Source: Candidatus Latescibacterota bacterium
Lineage (GTDB): Bacteria > Latescibacterota > UBA2968
DNA: 7,026 nt
Direction: 5' to 3'
NCBI GenBank assembly: GCA_018650745.1
Contig: JABIFK010000243.1
Location: 1 to 7,026, forward strand
The notes under the pieces are model-generated. The model worked only from the letters and a program-made list of their open reading frames with translations. It ran no database searches and was not told the origin of the DNA. Shown here in pieces: positions 3,229 to 7,026 of the stretch. A program made the translations under genes and the position numbers. Numbering within the stretch: the stretch's first letter is position 1; each line of letters opens with the position of its first letter.

Positions 3229-5250
3229 TCACTCTCTATCCGCCAACACCCTTTTCACGGTCTCCGCCAATTCCTGTAAGTCCACCGGCTTCTTAACCGT
3301 ACCGACAAAGCCATATTCTGTAAACCTGGTCATTACTGGATCATTGGCGTAACCGCTGGAGACAATGATGCAAGCTCTTGGATCGATCTCGAGCAACTTT
3401 CCTACGGCCTCTTGGCCGCCCATTCCCCCCGGGATCGTCAGATCAAGGATGACGAGATCGTAGGCTTCGGCCTCGTCTAAGGCGGCTTGATACTTTTGTA
3501 CTGCTTCCTCTCCATTGTGGGCACTTTGAACTTCGTAGCCCAGCATTTTGAGCATTTTCCCCACGGTGGCGTGAATCATCACCTCATCATCCATCAGCAA
3601 GATGCGCCCCGTTCCACGCGCCAATTCTTGATCTTTCTCGGTTGTCTTAGTCGCTTGTTCTTGCAAAGCGGGAAGATAAAATTCAAAGGTTGTGCCCACG
3701 TTTTTTTCAGAATGGACCGTGATGTACCCATCGTGTCTGTGTATGATCGAATGCGTGATCGATAAGCCCAGGCCATGGCCGGTGGGTTTGGTGGTATAAT
3801 ACGGATCGAAGATCTTGGCCATGATTTTATCCGACATGCCCACGCCTTGATCCCCTACCGTTACCTTGACATACTCTCCTCCAGCTATAGGAAGCGGATT
3901 CTGGTCGGATAGCTCAATATTTTCGGCAAAGATACTCAGAGTGCCTCCCTCTGGCATCGCCTGATCGGCATTGAGCACGAGGTTCTGAACCACCTGGCCA
4001 ATCTGCCCCAGATCAATATGCACCGCTTGCAGATCTTCAGCCAAGTGATACTCGGGTTTCGTGTTGGAACCATGCAGCAACAGATCTGTCGTTTCTCGAA
4101 TCAACGCTTGTATAGAGGCTACCTCTTTTATTGGCGCGCCGCCTTTGGCAAAGGTCAGCAACTGCTGGGTCAGATCCCGGGTTCGATTCGCGGCCACCAA
4201 ACCTTCTTTGGCAATCTGGTGTGCTTTGGTGCCTTTGTCCAATAGCATGTCTAACAAGGAAAAACTGCCTAAGACTCCGGTGAGCACATTGTCCAAGTCG
4301 TGTGCGATACCTCCCGCGAGCAGACCGAGCGATTCGAGATTCTGGGTTTTTCTGAATTCGTCTTCCATCCGTTTGCGATCCGTAATATCACGGACGAGAC
4401 TAATAACCTTCGTAAGCTCATTACCAGAAAACATAAAAGTTGTGGTTATATCTACCCATATCAGTTCATTATTTTTCCGCTTCAATAATTGTTCCATATT
4501 TACTTGTACCTGATTGTTCTTCAAAGCAGCCTGTAACTTCTGTCCAAAACCCACGTAGCTGTGTTCATCCGGATAAAACATACGCGTTGTCTGACCTATT
4601 ACCTCCTCTGGGAGATAACCAAGGATGTCTTCCATACGTTGATTTACATATTCGATACGTCTTTCGGGCATCTTAACAGTAAAAATAATATCAGCCACGG
4701 TATCCACTAGGTTTAATAAATATTCCCTACTCTCCTTGAACGCTTCCTCTGCCTGCCTTTGTTTGGTGTTCTCGATGCTGAAAATACCTATACCTACAGG
4801 TACACCATTACGATCCTGCACAGAGAATTTAGACAGAGTAAAATATCTGTACTCACCTTCCCACAGTAACTTTTCTTCCCGATGCTGGCTTATTCCTGTT
4901 TCCAGTACTTCAAGGTCTTCTTTACGGTACCGCTCAGCAATCTCTTTGGGTAAGAACTCGAAGTCGGTCTTGCCAATGATATCCTCTTTGGCGATTCCGA
5001 AGTATGCTTCAAAGAGCGGATTAACCTGATTGTAATGGCCATCGAGATCTTTCACGCTTATAGCAGCTAAAACGTTGTCTATTATGTTCTGTAGCTGTCC
5101 TTCGCTTGCAAGCAGTACTTCTTCGGATCGTTTGCTACGGACAAGGTCTTGTATCACCTTTTCGTGATCAGACCGTCTCCGATCCTGGAATTCGGCTACC
5201 AGCCGGCGCATCTCCTCCAATTCCTCTTTCGTCTTCTCCGTGTCTTTCAT
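3229..5250 (-). CDS. Hybrid sensor histidine kinase, PAS-PAS-HisKA-HATPase-receiver
   Basis: A 673-residue soluble hybrid kinase with no membrane segment, so it senses a cytoplasmic signal. From the ATG at 5250, residues 1-50 form a charged coiled coil. Two PAS domains follow, about 54-167 and 172-292. The H-box GGIAHDLDNVLTG has the phosphorylated His317 and keeps the DxxN phosphatase signature, though most relatives read HDFNN. The ATPase domain has the N-box (Asn427), DQGVGM (467-472), FDPYYTTK and GHGLGLS (491-497). The receiver has acidic DDE 554-556, acceptor Asp603 in VILDLTIP, and Lys654 in VKKP. Phosphate would pass from His317 to Asp603, then to an unknown partner; no regulator is adjacent. 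GGAGAG lies 7 nt before this ATG; a GTG at 5319 and an ATG at 5265 are in frame but lack a well-placed ribosome binding site. A strong promoter candidate lies at 5370-5398. Confidence 0.9.
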   Translation of the reverse strand: MKDTEKTKEELEEMRRLVAEFQDRRRSDHEKVIQDLVRSKRSEEVLLASEGQLQNIIDNVLAAISVKDLDGHYNQVNPLFEAYFGIAKEDIIGKTDFEFLPKEIAERYRKEDLEVLETGISQHREEKLLWEGEYRYFTLSKFSVQDRNGVPVGIGIFSIENTKQRQAEEAFKESREYLLNLVDTVADIIFTVKMPERRIEYVNQRMEDILGYLPEEVIGQTTRMFYPDEHSYVGFGQKLQAALKNNQVQVNMEQLLKRKNNELIWVDITTTFMFSGNELTKVISLVRDITDRKRMEDEFRKTQNLESLGLLAGGIAHDLDNVLTGVLGSFSLLDMLLDKGTKAHQIAKEGLVAANRTRDLTQQLLTFAKGGAPIKEVASIQALIRETTDLLLHGSNTKPEYHLAEDLQAVHIDLGQIGQVVQNLVLNADQAMPEGGTLSIFAENIELSDQNPLPIAGGEYVKVTVGDQGVGMSDKIMAKIFDPYYTTKPTGHGLGLSITHSIIHRHDGYITVHSEKNVGTTFEFYLPALQEQATKTTEKDQELARGTGRILLMDDEVMIHATVGKMLKMLGYEVQSAHNGEEAVQKYQAALDEAEAYDLVILDLTIPGGMGGQEAVGKLLEIDPRACIIVSSGYANDPVMTRFTEYGFVGTVKKPVDLQELAETVKRVLADRE

Positions 5251-5369
5251 CGCCCAACTCTCCATGTCCAAAAATCTGTATATCCTATTCGCTCTTAGTC
5301 CCCACCACCAAAGATGCACTTAGAACTTGAATGGTTCCTCCCATTTGTCTGAGTTCTTGTGGATACAGG

Positions 5370-5398
5370 ATTATAATACTTTTAGCCTGCCCTGTCAC
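5370..5398 (-). promoter_or_regulatory. Strong sigma-70-type promoter for the histidine kinase
   Basis: On the minus strand GTGACA (5393-5398, 5 of 6) and a perfect TATAAT (5370-5375) are separated by exactly 17 bp. Transcription should start near 5363, about 113 nt before the kinase ATG. Confidence 0.65.
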
Positions 5399-5418
5399 TC
5401 AAACCCGGAAGGGCTTTT
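5389..5418 (+). terminator. Weak terminator-like hairpin
   Basis: GCCCT (5389-5393) pairs with AGGGC (5410-5414) across a 16-nt loop, followed by TTTTCTCTT. It shares GAAGGGCTTTT with the large palindrome at 1051-1086. No rightward gene lies just upstream, and the left arm overlaps the kinase promoter, so its use is doubtful. It could insulate the rightward phyH gene from read-through. Confidence 0.25.
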
Positions 5419-5533
5419 CTCTTAAAATGACGCTGTGTGGGTTCTATACATAACGGTGGTGTTCCTATGATGGCTCCGGTTAAATTTGTACTCGGCATAC
5501 ATAAACAGACCTCGGCACCCCACAGAAAGGCAC

Positions 5534-5562
5534 TTGCCTGATGTGCATGTGCGCTTTAGAAT
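5534..5562 (+). promoter_or_regulatory. Candidate promoter for the complete phyH gene
   Basis: TTGCCT (5534-5539, 4 of 6) and TAGAAT (5557-5562, 5 of 6) are 17 bp apart. The expected start near 5569 gives a leader of about 42 nt ending in AGGAG (5600-5604), 6 nt before the ATG at 5611. Confidence 0.5.
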
Positions 5563-5610
5563 AAGGGCTGGCACTTCATTTTCTGTCCAAAACACGCTCA
5601 GGAGAATCAC

Positions 5611-6483
5611 ATGCCCACGTTTGAATTTGAAGATTGGATGGTTAATCACTACTGGTCCAATGGTTATATGGTCTTGAGACAAATTATCCCGGGATCGCTC
5701 TTACGCGACCTGCGCAACGCAGCTGATAGGGCGCGCGCACTGGCGTACAGAATAAAAGGCCCACAGACGCAACGAATCCAACCGCTGGTCACTTACGCAG
5801 ATGATCTGGATCTGCAACCCTTTTACAACTATTGTGAACTTCCCGAACTCGTAGACGCCATCCACAAACTCATGGGCCCAGAATACCGGCACCACAACAT
5901 CAACAACATGGGCCTGCTGGTAGACCCTGACGGTCACTCGTGGAACCAAGGGTGGCACCGGGATGCGGTCGTTGAAGTCCCAGAACCCGTGCAATCGGAC
6001 TCAGAATTCCGATCCACCTTAGAAGAAGTGTGGTTCAACAGACGTCTTTTCAACCAAGTCAACTGCGCCATTTACAACGACTCTTGCCTTTGGTATGTGC
6101 CCGGCAGTCACGCCCGACAGCGAGATCTTCCCGGAGAAATCCAGACGATCCGCGCTGACCATCTTCCAAAGTGGCACGATGACACGTCTGAAACAGAATT
6201 TGAAAAAACCTGTTATCTGCACGCAGCCACGTTTCCTGGCGCACAGCAAATGCATCTCATTGCAGGAGACTACATGCTCTATCGCAGCAATGCGTGGCAC
6301 TGTGGCAACTACTTGTCCTACCAACCCCGTGCAACCATTCACGATTCGTGCGTCTATCAAGAAGGTGACTTTGTACCCAATTATCGGAAGCGTTGGGCCC
6401 AGGTCAAAGAAGATGCCAAAGCCAGATATGCTGAAACACACCCAGCAGATTGTACCCTCCCCGACGCCCCTAATCCGACGTGA
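5611..6483 (+). CDS. Phytanoyl-CoA dioxygenase (PhyH) family oxygenase
   Basis: A complete 290-residue member of the PhyH branch of 2-oxoglutarate/Fe(II)-dependent oxygenases, of normal length. These enzymes hydroxylate an organic substrate while converting 2-oxoglutarate to succinate and CO2. The N-terminal helix and strand (HYWSNGYMVLRQII, 13-26) match the family opening. The iron ligands are visible: His116 and Asp118 in GWHRDAV and the distal His230 in NAWHCGNY. Arg240, ten residues later, is placed to bind the 2-oxoglutarate carboxylate. LWYVPGSHAR (160-169) is the family's signature loop. Residues 170-215 form a longer insert, which often shapes the substrate pocket. AGGAG lies 6 nt before the ATG and a promoter candidate lies at 5534-5562. 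Substrate is unknown: members act on fatty acyl-CoA, halogenated or amino-acid-derived molecules, so the name should not be read as phytanate degradation. The 3' end overlaps the convergent gene by 14 bp. Confidence 0.9.
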   Translation: MPTFEFEDWMVNHYWSNGYMVLRQIIPGSLLRDLRNAADRARALAYRIKGPQTQRIQPLVTYADDLDLQPFYNYCELPELVDAIHKLMGPEYRHHNINNMGLLVDPDGHSWNQGWHRDAVVEVPEPVQSDSEFRSTLEEVWFNRRLFNQVNCAIYNDSCLWYVPGSHARQRDLPGEIQTIRADHLPKWHDDTSETEFEKTCYLHAATFPGAQQMHLIAGDYMLYRSNAWHCGNYLSYQPRATIHDSCVYQEGDFVPNYRKRWAQVKEDAKARYAETHPADCTLPDAPNPT

Positions 6484-7026
6484 TCATCCCTTTAACAACC
6501 TGAAGCGTTTGGTCGCCAATCAACAGGGCTTCCATCATCTCGATTGGGCTTGGATTCTGCTTTGTAAGGGATGCCATTTCCCTCATGACCTGCTTGGCCA
6601 TCTTAGACGTGATTTGCTTCAAAGACACAGGCACTGCAAACTCCAACCCCGCAGCCAAAGACATCAAGCCTCTCAGCACTGGAGCCGAATCGTCAACACC
6701 CTCTTCTATCTGCGCGCCCTTTTCTGACGGCGAAGTGCCTTGTGCATTGTCTTTGGTATAGGCCATTGACTTTTCCAAATGGTACCGAATGCCAACATCT
6801 CGCCCATGAATTAACATTCCGCTTGTGAACATCGCCTTTGTTCTTAACTCAACTTTGATAACAACATACATCGAATCCTGTTTTTGCACGCGTCTGAGAT
6901 CGGTAAGCCACAGGGAGTAATCTTCTCCAATATCCCCCACACTTGCCCAAGAGGATTCGTTGATGGTATGTATCAGCCCAATCTTGATGATATGAAGATT
7001 GTTTTTTTCTGATAGCTTAGTTTTGA
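6470..7026 (-). CDS. Unrecognised protein, start beyond the right edge
   Basis: The frame is open from the right edge (first whole codon at 7024-7022) to a TAG at 6470-6472, giving 184 visible residues. It has no in-frame ATG; the GTG at 6940 has no ribosome binding site and lies inside protein-like sequence (NESSWASVGDIGEDYSLWL), so the true start is outside. The first 85 visible residues alternate beta-type strands (MYVVIKVELRTKAMF, GIRYHLEK) with loops. A polar linker follows (KDNAQGTSPSEKG), then a mostly helical C-terminus with GLMSLAAGLEFAVPVSL and EMMEALLIGDQTLQVVKGM. No catalytic motif or known family is recognised. Whether it carries a signal peptide cannot be seen. It converges on the phyH gene and overlaps it by 14 bp with no terminator between them. 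Confidence 0.7.
   Translation of the reverse strand, partial: KTKLSEKNNLHIIKIGLIHTINESSWASVGDIGEDYSLWLTDLRRVQKQDSMYVVIKVELRTKAMFTSGMLIHGRDVGIRYHLEKSMAYTKDNAQGTSPSEKGAQIEEGVDDSAPVLRGLMSLAAGLEFAVPVSLKQITSKMAKQVMREMASLTKQNPSPIEMMEALLIGDQTLQVVKGMITSD

Noticed and set aside
1..7026. CRISPR array, insertion sequence or prophage attachment site
   Set aside because: No regularly spaced direct repeats, no transposase or integrase frame and no paired terminal repeats were found on either strand.

Overview
The window looks like a stretch of accessory chromosome from an uncultured, mid-GC, Gram-negative-type bacterium. The taxonomic hints are indirect: two phytanoyl-CoA dioxygenase (PhyH) family genes within 6 kb, a hybrid PAS/PAS histidine kinase, a BrnTA-type toxin-antitoxin locus and a GIY-YIG fragment. 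PhyH-rich genomes are typical of environmental, often marine or sponge-associated lineages (Poribacteria, Entotheonella and Latescibacteria types); this is an inference and not a classification. Genes are loosely packed, with several degraded ones.

Left part (1-1270), minus strand: brnT is broken by one in-frame TGA, followed by an intact overlapping brnA antitoxin and, 21 nt further on, the N-terminus of a PhyH-family oxygenase that runs off the left edge. The order of transcription would be brnT-brnA-phyH. Upstream lies about 460 bp without a convincing gene, holding a perfect 36-bp palindrome that makes a bidirectional terminator.

Middle (1274-2871): a secreted protein built of three 49/50-residue repeats is read leftwards from a candidate promoter. 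Overlapping that promoter is a rightward one that could serve a 47-codon small ORF with its own ribosome binding site. Then come a long inverted repeat, an apparent 3' remnant of a lost gene, and a complete stand-alone cyclic-nucleotide-binding domain protein.

Right part (2994-7026): a hybrid histidine kinase (two PAS domains, HisKA, HATPase, receiver) is transcribed leftwards from a very good sigma-70-like promoter, with a C-terminally truncated GIY-YIG nuclease just downstream. Transcribed to the right is a complete PhyH-family 2-oxoglutarate/Fe(II) oxygenase with all iron and cosubstrate ligands visible. It overlaps tail-to-tail by 14 bp with an unrecognised protein whose start lies outside the right edge.

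The genes do not form one obvious pathway. The sensor kinase and the cyclic-nucleotide receptor are signalling proteins without an adjacent output gene; the oxygenases are probably catabolic or biosynthetic enzymes of unknown substrate. I do not see a clear new multi-gene system. The most interesting items are the point-mutated brnT beside a preserved antitoxin and phyH, the divergent promoter pair with an unannotated small ORF, and the secreted repeat protein.
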